64,000 nt of DNA from Quercus robur (GCF_932294415.1 NC_065537.1:8846349-8910348), one strand, 5' to 3'; shown: positions 10,424 to 23,300, numbered from the stretch's first letter. Numbers and translations are program-made. Notes: generated from the sequence alone by a model not told the origin.

Positions 10424-13400
10424 TTCGTTTTCTCAATTTTTCAATTTATTTTGATATCACTAAGCCTTTCCTTGTTTTCTAAAATCTGTGTTCAAAGTTT
10501 TTTTTTTTTTTTTTTTTTCTAGGGTTTTGATTTGGAAAACTGGTTTTGATTTAGAAAACACCTTTTGATCTGTTTCACAGGGTTAGTAGACACTACACCA
10601 GTTTGGTATTAACTGTTTACTTAACACAGTTTCATAGTTATAAGAGATTAAGAAAAACAATTTGAAAACCCAAATTGAGACAGTCTATTAAAGAGAAAGG
10701 CATGGACAGTGAAATTTTTTTGAGAAATCTGTCATCCAACTACTTCAATCTAGCCTCTGCGTCAACATGTATAGTCTCTATTTTTTTGTTGATTTATATT
10801 TGGCGTCAAATATAATTTAGGTCTAGAGAGGGCAAAGACAGAGAAACGAGAGAGATCATGAGTAGGTGCGCAAATAGAGTTGGAATTTGTCAATTTGTCA
10901 TGTAATTGTTGTTATAATTATTGTTTCTTTGTGTATTATTGTTATTTCCCTTTGTGCATGTTTTGATCTCATGTTGGATCTATAAAGAGTTGCAATTGTC
11001 AATTAACCATCTTCTATTGCATTTATTTTTAAATGAATTTCCTTTTCGTTTGTTACTACCTGATTAGTGATTACTAAAAAATAAATAATAATAAAAAATA
11101 AGAGAACAGAGTCAGTATTAGGCAGACTTCCTAATAATGATAATCCTTCCACCATCATCATGTCAAAATCGCTACTTGTAAGTTTCTCTCTTCATTTTTC
11201 AATTTGTTCATTAAATATGATCATAATTTGATATTCTATTTTGAGTGGTTTTGGTTTTGGTCTTTTCAGTTTGTGCATTAAATATGATCAAGTTTTTTTT
11301 TATATTTGTTTGGATTGGTTTCAATTTAGGTCTTTGTGTCTCTCTCACCAATGGCTGCCATATTTTTAAAGAAGAAAAGGAAGAAAAGAGCCTTTAGTTG
11401 AGATAATGAACCCATTAAGAATGTTACACTATTTAAACATAGAAGAAAAATAGAGATTGAAAGAGAGATAAATCTCAAGACAGCCACCATCGTCATGAAG
11501 CTGGAACTGTTACTGGTAAAGGTTTTCTTTATTCTTTTTAAAATTATGTGGTAACTATGATTTATGTTTGGGTGTTTGGTACTATAGGTTCGATTTAGGC
11601 ATTTGGGCTAGATTTGATTTTGATTAAGTTTATTGGATTAGATTTGGTTTATGGTTAGGGTATTTGTGTTGCTTTGGTTTGGTTTGGTTTTGGATTTTCA
11701 AGTTAAAATTGTTTTGGGTAATTTTTCAATCACATAGAGAGCAGAGTATTTTTGATCTTTTCAATTTCTTTTATGCTTCTTGAATGAGTATTCCTGGCAA
11801 AGAGTTTCCAATCGTCCCACTCAGCGTTTATTTATTTAACTCTCTCTTGGATTCAATTGTAAATTTCATTTGTCATTGATTGATTTCTATTCCAAATCTG
11901 TGTAATAAAAAATTAAAGGGTTTTTCTTTAACTTTTCTTTTTTGGGTTTGCAAGTGAAAAGGCAAATCCTTGGAAGTAATCCAAGTTTGAGTAGAAACAG
12001 TACTACCATGTATAGTTTCCACTTTATTTGAACCATAGCTGGTAATTTTCTTTTGATTGCATGTTAAATATGCCTTTTGTTTGGATATTTGGTTGGATTG
12101 ATTGATTTAGGTATTTGGGTTAGAGAAATTTTTTTTTTGTTTATTTGTTTTTGTTTTGGATTTTAGGATTGAAATGGTTCAGGGCTGTTATGTGATTAAT
12201 TTTACAATCTACATACTATGCTACCAACCATATCTATGTTGCTGGATACTGCTTTTGGGTTATTCTTTTATACATTTCTTATATGAGTTATTCTGCTCTT
12301 TTTTCTATTCGTTTATAGGACTTCTTCTAGATGTTTCTTTACATATATCTTATTTGAATTTTCTTCAACAATATATACCCAAGGCCATAACATAATTTTT
12401 TCCCTTCTTCAAATATTGTTTCTGCCCGTAGTTTATGCGATTCCTAGTTCATTGTTTTCCCACAATTTCTTTTCCTATTCAAATACTATTACTTTGATTA
12501 CATAGTTAATTGATGGGGTTATGCTCCTCCTTTGGATGCTTTCCTTTGGGGTATATAACCTTTGGCTTTCTATTTGTTTTCTAATTTATTTTGTGGTTTT
12601 TTTTTAATGTTTAAATGAAATATCTTTCGTTAATGTTTCCTTTACCTTTCTGCTTTCTCTATTTCTTATTGTGTTGATTATAGGGTTTAATCAAGATCAT
12701 TAAAATTCCTTGAGAGAGAGAGAGAGAGAGAGAGAGAAATCTAAGGAAATTTACCTCTGTCAAACCAATGTCACCCTGTTTTACAACTTAAAGTCACCAT
12801 CTTAACTTTCAAAATATTATTGTTAAAGTTTTAAATTTTATTTCCAAATTTGCTGCTAACATATGATTAAGGCTTTGGTTTTCAATTGGATGCAAAATAT
12901 AATTAAGGCTTTGGTCATTAATTTCCTTTGAAGCACTATTTCTGTGTGATTTGTTTGGAGGAGAACAGGGAGATGGTTATTAATTTGAGTATGAGTGTGG
13001 GTTTATTTATGTAAATCTGAATGTATATGTGAATTGCAAATATGACTGCATTTTTTCTTTGAGAAAATTATTGTTGATGAGAAATGGTGATTTTAAAGAG
13101 CTAGGAGTTTGGTCCTGCCAAATCAAAGAACCAAAAAGTTAGTTACATGGTACTATACTTAATCTCCATGTCTCTCTCTCTCAAATATCTCTCTATAATT
13201 TCATTCAATATGTGCTTTTCAATATTAAAGTTTTGTTCATCTTCTTATACAAAAACTAATAATAAAAGCCCTTCATTCCAGGTTGATATGAAAGGTTTGG
13301 ATGGAATACTAGGAGCTAGCTATTTTGGGATAGCAATCATTCTATAATTATGATGCTCCTAAAGCTAAGAAGCCAATAACTAGGACATCCAACTATTTGC

Positions 13401-13480
13401 GAAGGTGGTGGTGCGGATGTTGTAGATAGAGGAAAAGGAAGGTTATAAGAAGCCTATATATGAGATAAAGAAAGGGTTTT
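10424..13480. other. T-rich, intron-like region without a recognised gene
   Basis: The sequence looks like plant intron or UTR sequence (TTTGGTTT- and TTGATTT-rich). Two short exon-like segments, around 11100-11180 and 11460-11515, share the pattern CCACCATC(A/G)TCATG followed shortly by a GTAA donor-like site. A third possible exon, about 13275-13430, contains GATATGAAAGGTTTGGATGG. None of the translations is recognisable. An unannotated non-coding transcript is possible but unsupported. Confidence 0.3.
12712..12737. repeat. (GA)n microsatellite
   Basis: Thirteen uninterrupted GA dinucleotides. Confidence 0.9.
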
Positions 13481-15280
13481 TTTTTTTTTTTTTCCCCATT
13501 GTTAGAGCACTCACATCAATGACTGTATAATAGAAAAATGTGTAAAATTTACATAGTTTTGCACAAAAATGACCCACATTAATCCATATATAACCGTGTA
13601 AATTTATAGGTTTGCTATATAGTGACTGTGTAGATTTATAGCAAACCTTTAAATTCACACCAATACTATTTATTTTACATTTAGTTTTTTTTTTTTCTTT
13701 ACGTATCTTGAGGATGAAGGAATAAAGTAGATGATGGTTGTTGTATATGAAGAAAGATAAATAATTAAAAAAATCAAGAAAATTTGATATTTTAATAAAA
13801 TGTAATGTAACTAGAAAACACATCAGACTTGAATTGGGTTGAATAGAAAGTATTGAATTTTTTTATTAAAAAAGAAAAAAGAAAAGCAACCCCCACCCCT
13901 CCCCCCCCCCCACAAAAACAAAAAACAAAAAAAAAAAAAAAAAAAAAAAAAGCCTTTATAATAGAAGTTGCTTTGTTAGGAATACACCACGCATTGTGCA
14001 GGTTAAAGGCTAGTATTTGTAATTTCTGAGTAAAAATTTAACAATTAACTTAACTCTTAATTAAAAATTCAAATTTATAATGCAGATAAAATGGATCATA
14101 AATTATTAGAAAAACTTATAAACTTTAAAAAAGTAATTATTCGGTTTAATTTGCATCAATAGTAGGTTGGATAAATGAACCTGAATACAATTCATTGAAT
14201 TAGTATGCCAAGTGGATCAAATTGGTTTTGATACAGACACCAATATCTATATTAGCTACATAATAATATAATATAAATTTTTTTTTATTTCTAATGGACT
14301 TATTCTAATGGTTTCATAAATGTAAGTTTTTAAAAAACCGTATTTTATATATATAAAGTATATATTGAACTAAGTATTCTTTTATTTAAGTTCTCTCATT
14401 AACTTTTTATGTATTAATTCTTCTAAAATGAATATGTATCATTTTTTTTTTATGGGAAATAGTTATAACATGCGGTTAATTTTGCAATTTGAACTCTTTC
14501 TCTTTTAGACTCTCAATCTCTTTGTGCATGGGGAGGTGCCAATTAAGTTACAAGACTTTTGGTAATATGTACCATGTGCAAATATTTATTCGTCAAATTT
14601 TCTCCATTAAACAAATTAATTATTAACTAGTATAACTTGCCCCATAGGGTCCACATTCTCTTAAAAGTTACCATGATTTTTCAGTGAAATTTGCAATGTG
14701 TGGTATGCTTTTGTGTTATAACTTATGATCTCATTCCCTTTTCCCTCGTGTGTGTGTTTGTTTACAAATTAACTATTAACTAGTGATTACACTAACTCAA
14801 ACCAACTTCTTGTTCAAAATGTATCCAACATAGTTATCCTTAGCTACAGCTGAAATAGAACCTCAAAATTACTTTATCTATGTTTTAGTTTTTCCCTTTT
14901 CTTTTAGCACTTAAATTTTGACACATTTGGTTCCTTTTCTATGCTAATATTTCCGGGATCTTGGTTGCTTTTCCACCGAGAGGGTCCGAAGTCTGTTCTC
15001 CATGATTTATATTCAAGGTTTGTTTTATAAAATGTGCAATTAAAACCATATATAGAGTCTTTAACATTCTGTCAAGCTTACTACCTAAAAAAGAAAAAGA
15101 AAAGGACAATTTTTGTCTAAAAGGGTAGGATTTCAAATGTAGTGGTAGAATCCAAATTAAATAGACCGTAACTACTGGAAAGCCCTTTGAAAATTATATC
15201 ATAGCCAGGAACACAGTTGGTTGAACTTTAAAGGGACTTAATACTTTCTTACTATGCATCATAATGTTAACTTTATCTCA
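13481..15280. other. AT-rich intergenic DNA, possible degenerate MITE at its left
   Basis: A segment starting TTAGAGCACTCACATC near 13502 looks like the left end of a GAGCA(T/C)-type MITE, but no matching right end was found. A C-rich then A-rich run lies at 13890-13951. No coding sequence is recognised up to the start of Copia element A. Confidence 0.4.
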
Positions 15281-15285
15281 ATTTA

Positions 15286-16517
15286 TGTTAGGACATATGT
15301 GAATCATGTTAAGAACATATGTTATTTAGTGAGTGTTTGGATTCAGATGAAAGCCACGTTTTGCATTTTGCGTTTTACCTTTTTTTTTTTTTCCCCTACA
15401 CGTGTTTCTGCTTTAGGGGACAAGAGCACTGTTCACACACTGTTGAGCACTGTTCATACACTATTTAGCACTATTTATGGGTTAAAAAAATATTAATAAT
15501 GGGTCCCACGGTACTATTCATACATTTAAAAATTATTTTGCTACAATATTTTCAGTTTTCAATTTTCAGTTTCAGCAAAAATAAGTTGTATCCAAACGGA
15601 CCCTTAGAATTGGCTAATCCTTTGACAAAATGCACTTTACTTGTAATTTGGTAGATCTAGGATGTGTTTAATATTTCAGGGAACAATAGTTCAAGTCCAA
15701 GTATTGAAACAATGTAAATCTATCCAAGAAACAAGTAAAGAAGTGCTGTATTTTAAAGCTCGATAGATAGCCTGACAAATTGTATCTATCGAGGTTTAAA
15801 AGGCAATTTTAGCCAGTTTTTCAGATCTGATTTCGTTCATATCCATGTGTATGTGTTTAGGCTTTCTTCTCTCACAACCTTAAACATATATAAGGATTAT
15901 TTTAAAAGCCGTCTCAGTGCATGAAACTTGATGCAAAGGTTTTGTTCAAGCAAATAGTGACCGAAGACAGAATTTGCCCTAATTCATCTTTCTCTTGAAG
16001 AAGCTGCTATCTTTCTACGCTATAGGGTTTTGTAACCAAGGAGTTTCTTGATCTTCATCGTGTGGATGAACTGAAGAACTTTACAGCCAACATCCTTCTC
16101 AAATTGGTAGTTAGTCATGTACTTAGATTTGTGCATTGATTGGTTAGTCACGTACTGGGAGCCATGATTGAAAGGAGAGATTCTCACTGCAAAACAAGTC
16201 CAATTGTGTATTGGGGTAAAAGTTCAACTGTAGGTTAGTATAAGGTACTGAGATTCCTTTACTTGTAACCGCTTGTTGCGATAATAGTGAATTCTCGGGA
16301 GTGGTGACATTTAAATCACCCAGTGAAGTTTTTGCCTTAGAGGTTTTCCTCATTCATAAACAAATCACCATGTCAACTTTATTTTCCATTGCATTTAACT
16401 TACTTGGTGATTTATTTGTGCTACCACACATATTACATGTCAATTGACTTAATTAATTAACTTAGCTAATTAATTGGTTAATTTATTACAATGGGTCAAT
16501 ACATTCTTGATCTTTGC
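15286..16517 (+). repeat. 5' LTR of element A (interrupted by a MITE)
   Basis: It aligns end to end with the 3' LTR halves at 21855-22178 and 30378-31029. Without the MITE and its duplicated TTA it is about 954 bp; the rejoined 3' LTR is 976 bp. The right boundary is inferred from alignment, because the terminal CA has mutated to GC. A CATATATAAGG TATA box lies at about 15890. The paired words GCTCGATAG and TATCGAGG lie upstream of it. Confidence 0.8.
15329..15603. mobile_element. Tourist-like MITE inserted in the 5' LTR of element A
   Basis: The 275-bp insertion has terminal repeats GTGAGTGTTTGGATTCA and, on the opposite strand, GGGTCCGTTTGGATACA. It is flanked by TTA at 15326-15328 and 15604-15606. 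The equivalent point in the 3' LTR (about 21896-21902) is uninterrupted, giving a direct empty-site proof. TTA TSD and GGTCCGTTTGG ends indicate a PIF/Harbinger (Tourist) MITE. Confidence 0.9.
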
Positions 16518-16543
16518 TGTGTGATCCATTGACCCTTGTTTGT

Positions 16544-18418
16544 CATGGATAGAGGACAATCTTTACTTATCCCTCCTTTATTTGATGGCACTAACTATGC
16601 ATACTGGAAATTGTGCATGAGAGCTTTCTTGCAGTCATTAGATGAAAAAGTGTGGCAAGCTGTGGAGATAGGTTGAACCAAGCCAAAGGAAGCGTCGGCT
16701 AATTGGGATGATGCAAAAATCAAGGCAGCAAACTTCAATAACAGGGCATTGAATACCTTATTCAGTGCGGTCACAAATGAGGAGTTCAAGAAGATATCCT
16801 CTACCGAAACTGCGAAGGAAGCATGGACCATTCTCTAGACAACCTATGAAGAAACTAAGGCTGTCAAGGATTCAGAGGCTTACCACAAACTTTGAAGAGA
16901 TTAAGATGGAGGAGGATGGGTCGTTCGATGAGTTCTATGCCAAGCTCAAGGACATAGTAAACTCTGCATTTAATCTTGAGGAAATCATTCCCAAACCCAA
17001 GATTGTTAGAAAGGTGCTTAGATATCTTCCAGAGAGATTCCATGCCAAGATCACTGCCATTAAGGAATCAAAGGACATTGACAAAATTCCTTTGACAGAG
17101 CTGGTTGGCAACCTGTAGACTTATGAGTTAGGTTTGACAAGGATTGAGAAATTGAGTAAGGGTAAGAGCATGGCACTGAAGGCCAAGAGCAGTGACACTG
17201 ATGAGTCTTCAGACGATGAAGATTCTAAAATGAAATCCTACATCACAAGGCAGTTCAAAAAGTTCATGAAGAATGCCAATGCAAACAAATTTGATAAGGA
17301 CTGAAAGCAAGCTAGTTCTTCATAATTCAAGAGCCAAGATAAAGGGAAGAAGGATGCTAGGAATGGCAGTCAGTACACTATTCCTTCTGGACCAAAGTTC
17401 TTTGGATGTCAAGGTTTTGGACACATGAAACAAGAGTGCCCAACGTATCTCAAGACCATTGGGAAAAGCAAGGCACTTGCTGCTACCTCGAGTGACACCT
17501 AGCTTGAGAAGATTTGGAAAATGAGGATGATGGAATCCTGAATGCCTTCATTGCCACTGTAAATCCTACTAAGGGGATTGTTGAAGAAGTGGATGAAGAA
17601 GAGGACTTGGTGGAGTCTAAGTTTGAGAAGATGGATGAACAAGATGACATCCACATAGCCTATGCAAAATTGTACAAGGTCTTGGAAAAACATGAAAAAT
17701 TGTATAGGTTGGCCACCAAGAAGCTCAGTGATGTGGAGCTTGAACGAGAAGAAATCTCCACAAAGTTTAATGAAGCTAATCAAACCATTAGAGCACTACG
17801 GTTTGAAAACAATTTCTTGGCCAAGAGAACCAAGAAGTTAGAAGCAGAACTATTTCAAGTCGGAGCTCAGTTTGAGAGGACTTCAAGTGCAAAACTTGAT
17901 GAGATGCTTAGCCTTCAGAAATTTGCTTCTGATTGAACCGGTTTGGGGTATGATTTCTTTTCTCTTAGTATTGCTTTTTCTAGTACTACTGTTTTTGTTT
18001 CACCTACTAATGATGTGAAAACTATTTTAGCTAGTGAGAACATAGATAAAGGTAAATCTATCTTAGGAGCACCCCCTAAGCTTAATAAGAAAGAGACTAA
18101 AAACACTAGAGCTAAGAAGGGCAATACCCAAAAGTCTAAACAGAAAAAGTAACATCTCTATCATCACTGTGGAGCAACTAAACATACTCGACCTAATTGC
18201 TATAAGTGGTTAGCCACTCAACAAAGCAATAGTATGATCTTATCGAGAAACCAAAATCAGTTTTCATCCTCCTTTGCTCCTCATAGAGATCTTCTAAATG
18301 CCCTCATGTTCCTTTCGAACTTGAACGGTTTCAATTCTTCCCCCTCACAGCCGAATCAAGGGTTCGTCAAACGGAAAGATTCTTCCAAGGTGTGGAAGGA
18401 AAAAGGTTCTAGGTGATT
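16544..18418 (+). pseudogene. Decayed Copia gag (UBN2-type) of element A
   Basis: From ATG 16544 the product starts MDRGQSLLIPPLFDGTNYAYW, the conserved N-terminus of Copia-type gag, followed by the UBN2/gag-polypeptide region (KEAWTIL, TTNFEEIKMEED, RKVLRYLPERFHAKI). It is broken by TGA at 16674, further stops and a frameshift near 16870-16890. Two zinc knuckles are still recognisable: GCQGFGHMKQEC (about 17405-17440) and HHCGATKHTRPNC (about 18157-18200). In each the first cysteine of CX2CX4HX4C is replaced, by Phe and Tyr respectively. A coiled-coil-like middle region (about 17510-17935) separates them. It is homologous along its length to the intact gag of element B. Confidence 0.85.
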
Positions 18419-19377
18419 TAGTAACTTTTTTTTTTTTTGGTTTTTCTTTATTTTGTTTTTCATAAAAATAAAAATTAAAAATACAAAATCAGAAAAATAC
18501 AAAAATAGTGTGTGTTTTGTGTACATTGGTACTTGTGTACCTTGGATGGCCATTGAAACAAAATTTTCTAAACTTTATATCTTTTGAAGCTTAGATGAGT
18601 ATCTCTATGCACAACTAAGTAAGTGAGCTTTGTGGCTCGTGTTTATGATGAGTAAGATTAAGTAATCTCTTGTACTTAACACTCTTATCACTCTTTTTTA
18701 CGGGAAGGACTAGAAAATCTTAAGAGAAAGGCAAAAATAATTATCTCACCACTATTGCCCACCAATCATGAAATGACATCTGTATGTTTCGGCATAGCAA
18801 AATTGCAATGTCAAGAGGTTAACATAATTGAGTATTTCTTTTCTCTCTCTTATATGCCCATGCATGGTATGCTTAAAAGAAAAATATACAAAGAAAAATA
18901 AAAGCAAAACGAATCAAAATGCTTTATATATGATTGCAAGCGTGTCTTCTAAGAGATGTGGGAGTTATATGATGTATCTCAAAGGTGATAGTCTCCATCA
19001 AGCAATTATGATTGTGTGTGAGTTAAATAGATTTTCTCATATCTCAAATCGTCATAACATGTAGACACTTATGCAATCTTGCGATGTTTTTCACACATAA
19101 CATGCAAATTCTTTACTACTTTTGATACATATGCAGGTACAATGTAATTTGGCCATCACAAGGAATACATGTGTTAATATATGCTCACTAAACTGTATTG
19201 ACTTATTTTTGAAATATAAAATTGGTTAGACTTGTTTAGTGTGTGTGTGTTTGTTTTCGATCTAAATGCTTGACATTTTTCTTGTTGAGAGATGTTTTTT
19301 AGCGTTTAAAATGTTGATTGGATCTTTGGTTGAGTAACATGTTTGATTGCATTCATTTCTATGTGTGTGTTTGATAC
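18419..19377 (+). other. Non-coding segment of element A between gag and the motif array
   Basis: There is no trace of protease, integrase, reverse transcriptase or RNase H in any frame. The segment occupies the same place as 26203-27235 in element B and is similarly AT-rich. It may hold the 3' end of the gag transcript. Confidence 0.5.
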
Positions 19378-19645
19378 CTCTCGACAACTAAGAAATCTAT
19401 TGAGACCTTTGATCTTCTTTCTCAACAGCAGTTAACACAATTTTAATCCATCGAAATTTTTGAGAATTTGTCTCGATAGCTTCTCGACAGATTCTCGATC
19501 CATCGAGAAAGTTTCTATCTGCTCGATAGATGCTTGATAGCAATTCGATCCATCGAGATCTCTTTGCAGGACAACTCTCGATAGCACTGAGACAGATAAA
19601 TCTATCGAGGATTAGTGCTCGACAGCTCTCGATACCTCTCGATCG
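19378..19645. repeat. CTCGAT/ATCGAG motif array upstream of the second ORF of element A
   Basis: By eye, the word CTCGA (or its complement TCGAG) occurs about 12 times in roughly 265 bp, mostly as CTCGATAG, CTCGACAG or ATCGAGA. The copies are irregularly spaced and on both strands, unlike a simple tandem repeat. The same motif occurs in the LTRs of this element (two in the 5' LTR, four in the 3' LTR) and is scarce elsewhere in the window. It ends about 20 bp before a TATATAT box. Confidence 0.8.
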
Positions 19646-19664
19646 ATTGATCTTCGTGTTTTTC

Positions 19665-20217
19665 TATATATGGCCTCAGCACATTTTTCTCTCATTTCTC
19701 TCCAATTTCTCTTGACAGAAAAACCTCTTTCTCTCTCCCAAACACTTCTCACTCAAACTCTTCATTTTCCCCACTTGGATTTCGAACTAATCCTTGCCTT
19801 TTCCCTCTGGTATGATCTCTTCTCTCTCATTAATCATGCATTTCATTCATTCTGACCTAACTTTTGGGGTTTTTGAAAACTTTTGGGGTTTTTGAAAATT
19901 TTTGGGGTTTTTGAAAATTATTGAAGTTCTTATGAAATTTTTGGGTTAGGTTTTGTTTAAATGATCTTGTATGCTCATGCATTGCATCACATTTGCATTT
20001 TCACAATGTTTCATGCATTATAGATGTGTGTTTTCTTTGTTGAAATCTTATGTGCTGGTAGGATTGGATTAGACTGAGCCCATGATGTTTTTATTGTTGC
20101 ATGTTACATGTTCATGCATTTTTCATGCATATGTACCATTCTTTTCTATCTTATTGATATTGATTGTGTTTGGTACTCTTCCGCTTGTCTTTCTCTTTCT
20201 CTCTCTCTTTCGGTTAG
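19665..20217 (+). promoter_or_regulatory. Putative internal promoter, leader and leader intron for ORF2 of element A
   Basis: TATATAT at 19665-19671 is followed by a CT-rich leader typical of plant 5' UTRs. A GT donor (CTCTG|GTATGATC) lies at 19810. A long pyrimidine tract ends in GGTTAG at 20217, eight bases before the ORF2 ATG at 20225. This would remove a 408-bp intron. It is sequence-based inference only; the same arrangement in element B strengthens it. Confidence 0.5.
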
Positions 20218-20224
20218 TCTACGC

Positions 20225-21286
20225 ATGGCACCAAAGAGCAAGTCTACTCTGTCCTAGAACCCACTTTGTTCCGGGGAATCTTCTTCTAATCCCACTCCTT
20301 CTCATGTCCGGTTTCGTGATGATAAAGCCCGTCAAGACTTTTCAGAGAATTTTTCTCGACGTTCGGAATGCCAAGTCGTTCTTTCGGACTTTTTCAATAC
20401 TAACTTACCCACCGTCTTCTACAATAAGGGTTGGGAGTCCCTTTGTGACGTCCCAATCACCTGTCTCTCTATGATCATACATGAGCTTTACTCCAATATG
20501 CATGGATTTGATTACACCGTACCTCATTTCTTCACTCGCATTCGAGGTACGTGTATTGTAGTCACTTCAGATCTCATATCTGTGGTGCTACACATTCCGA
20601 AGGTATCGCATCCTGACTGCCCCGGCTGTCATCGTCTAAAGACGAACTCATGTCTCTATTTTGTGAGACACCCTCATCTTGGGGTGAACTTCAAAACACC
20701 CCTTGCTCAGGCTTTGCAAAAGGTCCAAGGTTCCTAAATATGGTGATGACTTTCCCTTTCATTTCATACTTGTCCTTATAGATGTCTATAAGGATACGGT
20801 GACCGTGATAAGCTTATCTTTCCTTCGGCTATCACGAGGATTCTTCACCACTTCTCTGTCTCCTATCCCGAGTCTCCTCACTTCTCCATTATGTGTGCCA
20901 TTAGCACGGTGACCGTTTGATGAAGCGAGGCCTAGCTTCAATTGAAGTGGCCATGGACCGAGACGGCAACTCCTCTGGCTTCTTCCGCTCCATCCACATC
21001 CGTTCCTTCTACTTCCACGGGTGGTGTGACCCTTAAGGCGGTCATGGCACAACTTCAGCGCATGGATGCTCACCTTGATACACTCACTACTGAGATGTAT
21101 CAGGTGAACACTTGTGTCGGTCGTATTGCATGATAACAGACTCCCCTTAGTGGCTTCGTCGCGTCTCCCTCTCCTTCTCTAGAGGCTTCTGAGGACGAGG
21201 ACGACGATGGTGGCTCTAATGGTGATGTTGATGAGGATGAGGATTTTGGCTCTTCCGGTGATGAGGAGATGACTGCATCTCAGTGA
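20225..21286 (+). pseudogene. Decayed ORF2 of element A, 'putative plant transposon protein' type
   Basis: ATG 20225 opens MAPKSKSTLS, then a TAG stop. Beyond it the same frame runs with FFNTNLPTVFYNKGWESL, IHELYSNMHGF and RIRGTCIVVTSDLISVVL. This follows the pattern 'GW..L........I.ELYSN......WVRG..I......I..VL' seen in ORF2 of element B and in the plant domain I recall as Pfam PF20167. Later stops and frame changes (about 20735 onward) break it. The C-terminal part (about 20940-21286) has a heptad-like stretch (AVMAQLQRMDAHLDTLTTEM) and an acidic tail ending at TGA 21284-21286. A run of A and G (ACAAAAAAAGGGGAG) follows, as in element B. Molecular function unknown. Confidence 0.7.
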
Positions 21287-21841
21287 CTTACCATTTGTCA
21301 TTCGTGACAAAAAAAGGGGAGTAGTTTTGGGTATGAGAGTAGTCGTTTACTTAGGGGGAGAGTTAGTATAGGAGATTATTTTTGTTAGGAGGAGTGTTTA
21401 TCTTATGAGGGATGTAGTGAGGACTTTTTGTATTTTTTATTTTCTATCTTTTAGATACATTGTTCTTACATTGCGATAGCAAATATTGTACTCATTTGTG
21501 ATATATATATATATATATATATATATTGAGATTGTTATTACATTCTTTCACATATTTCTTCATATATTGTTTCTTTTCTCTCTTTATGCATATGCTTCTT
21601 ATTTATTGTACGCAATATTTTATTTCTGTTTCACACTAAGATGCCGTGATGAGTTTTGTTTAAAGTGTTTCAGAAATACAGGTTGTCAAAGTCTATCTTG
21701 CCATGAACTCTCTTCTTGCAAAATTTTTCAAGAGTTTGTGTTAGGATTAGATTTTATTGTATTCAACAAATGAGTATGAGTTGAGTGATTTATGACTTCC
21801 CTCATATTTTTTTTGTTTGTTGTGGTTTTGTTATGGATTGC

Positions 21842-21854
21842 CAAAGGGGGAGAT
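21842..21854 (+). other. Polypurine tract of element A
   Basis: CAAAGGGGGAGAT lies immediately before the TGTTAGG start of the 3' LTR. This is the usual plus-strand primer position, and it is the same sequence as in element B. Confidence 0.85.
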
Positions 21855-22178
21855 TGTTAGGACATATGTGAAACATGTTAAAAACATATGTCATTTAGAA
21901 TTAACTAATCCTTTGACAAAACACACTTTACTTGTAAATGAGTAGATCTAAAATGTGTTTAATACTTCAAGGAACAAGAGTTTAAGTCCAAATATTGAAT
22001 CCATGCAAATCTGTACAAGAAACAAGTGAAGAAGTGATGTATTTTAAAGCTCGACAAATAGCTCAACAGATTGTATCTATCGAGGTTTAAAGGGCAATTT
22101 TAGCCCGATGCTCGACAATTGCTCAACATATATCCTATCTATCGAGAATTATGAAAATCAGTTTTTTAGATCTGATTT
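21855..22178 (+). repeat. 3' LTR of element A, first part
   Basis: It begins TGTTAGGACATATGTG like the 5' LTR and runs to GATTT at 22174-22178, where element B inserted. It carries four CTCGA/TCGAG words between about 22050 and 22145. It continues at 30378. Confidence 0.9.
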
Positions 22179-23287
22179 TGAAAGTTTAAAAACGTGTACA
22201 AAACACTTTTGAACGTTTAGACCCCCAAAAAATAACTTAACCAACACAAGCAATATGTCAAACAACAAGTGTGCGGAAACTTAACATATGCTATAATGTG
22301 AAATAGGTTAAATACTATCTAAGCCATAACATAATAAAATCACAGCAGATAATATAAAGGCAAAGATAGAGAGGAAGGAAGATGCAAACACAAAGACAAC
22401 ACGCGATGTGTTATCGAAGAGGAAACCGAAGTCCTCGGCGAAAAACCTCTCCGCCGCCCTCCAAGCGGTAATCAATCCACTAGAAAATACAGTTGGGATA
22501 CAAGGACAGCAATAGACCCTCCAAGCCTAATCTACCCAGTGCACCTAAGCCCTCCAAGCTTCTTGCTCCAACGAGGTTGCGCCGAACCTTTTTCTTTTCT
22601 AGCTTCCCGGATTCCGCTACTAAACCATAGCATCAACCAATGAAGATTGGCTCCTTCCTAACTGCTTCCCAAAACTCCAAACAACTGTCTCACAGTGATG
22701 ATGATGGTGAGAACCAGGTTTGGTATAATGCCTCTCAAGGATTTGACAATGGAGAGGAAGAGAGTTGAGGAATATGAAGAGACTCTAAGGTAGGGATTGT
22801 GTGTGAAACAATCTTGTTTTTCTTTAGGGTTTTTCTCTCAAAATTCTCTCTGGAAGCTCTCTTTCAATCGTGGGTAAAAGGGGTATTTATACTGGAGTGG
22901 GAGAGGAATGTGAAACGTCAGGTTTTACAAAACAGGGGTGGCTCGCGGCTTGACCTCGCGGCTTGACTAAGTCGCGAGATCCAGTCGCGAGATAACCGTA
23001 TGGCCAGTTGTCCTGTTTTGTCCTGTAGTGCTCCAGCTAGCATGACTGTTCATCTTCCAGCATGCTTGGCACGTGTGCAGCTTCTAGCGGCTTGCAGCCG
23101 CGAGTCCACCCGCGAGTCCCAGCCGCGACTCTCTGTTTTCTTGCACACTCTTGAGCAATCTTCACTCTATCTCACTCACTACCCTTACAACAAACCCACC
23201 TAGATACAGGGTTACTAAATGCTGAATTACAAGCAAATTTGGCACGGAATAAAGCCAATTAGATGGTTGAATAAATTCAACCTTACA
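22179..23287 (-). repeat. 3' LTR of element B
   Basis: This 1,109-bp LTR begins (minus strand) TGTAAGGTTGAATTTATT and ends GAACGTTTAAACTTTCA-like just before the TSD. On the minus strand a cluster of TCGCGA/CCGCGA words (five CGCGA plus two CGCGG on the plus strand, about 22940-23125) precedes a GTATAAATACC TATA box at about 22887-22897. It has 12 bp (CCACCCGCGAGT region, about 23103-23114) that the 5' LTR lacks. Small ORFs inside are not genes. Confidence 0.92.
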
Positions 23288-23300
23288 ATCTCCCCCTTTG
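23288..23300 (-). other. Polypurine tract of element B
   Basis: On the minus strand, CAAAGGGGGAGAT directly precedes the TGTAAGG start of the 3' LTR. Confidence 0.9.

Noticed and set aside
13443..13823. 126-aa ORF on the minus strand
   Set aside because: AT-rich translation spanning poly-T and MITE-like sequence, no domain.
19378..19645. CTCGAT array considered as a simple satellite
   Set aside because: Words occur on both strands at irregular spacing and recur upstream of the LTR TATA box, which fits binding sites better than a tandem satellite.
23000..23203. Small ORF (MASCPVLSCSAPASMTV...) found also at 30097-30288 and, inverted, at 48888-49094
   Set aside because: It lies inside the LTRs of element B and the solo LTR, antisense to their promoters, and recurs only because the LTR recurs. 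No domain or start context supports translation.
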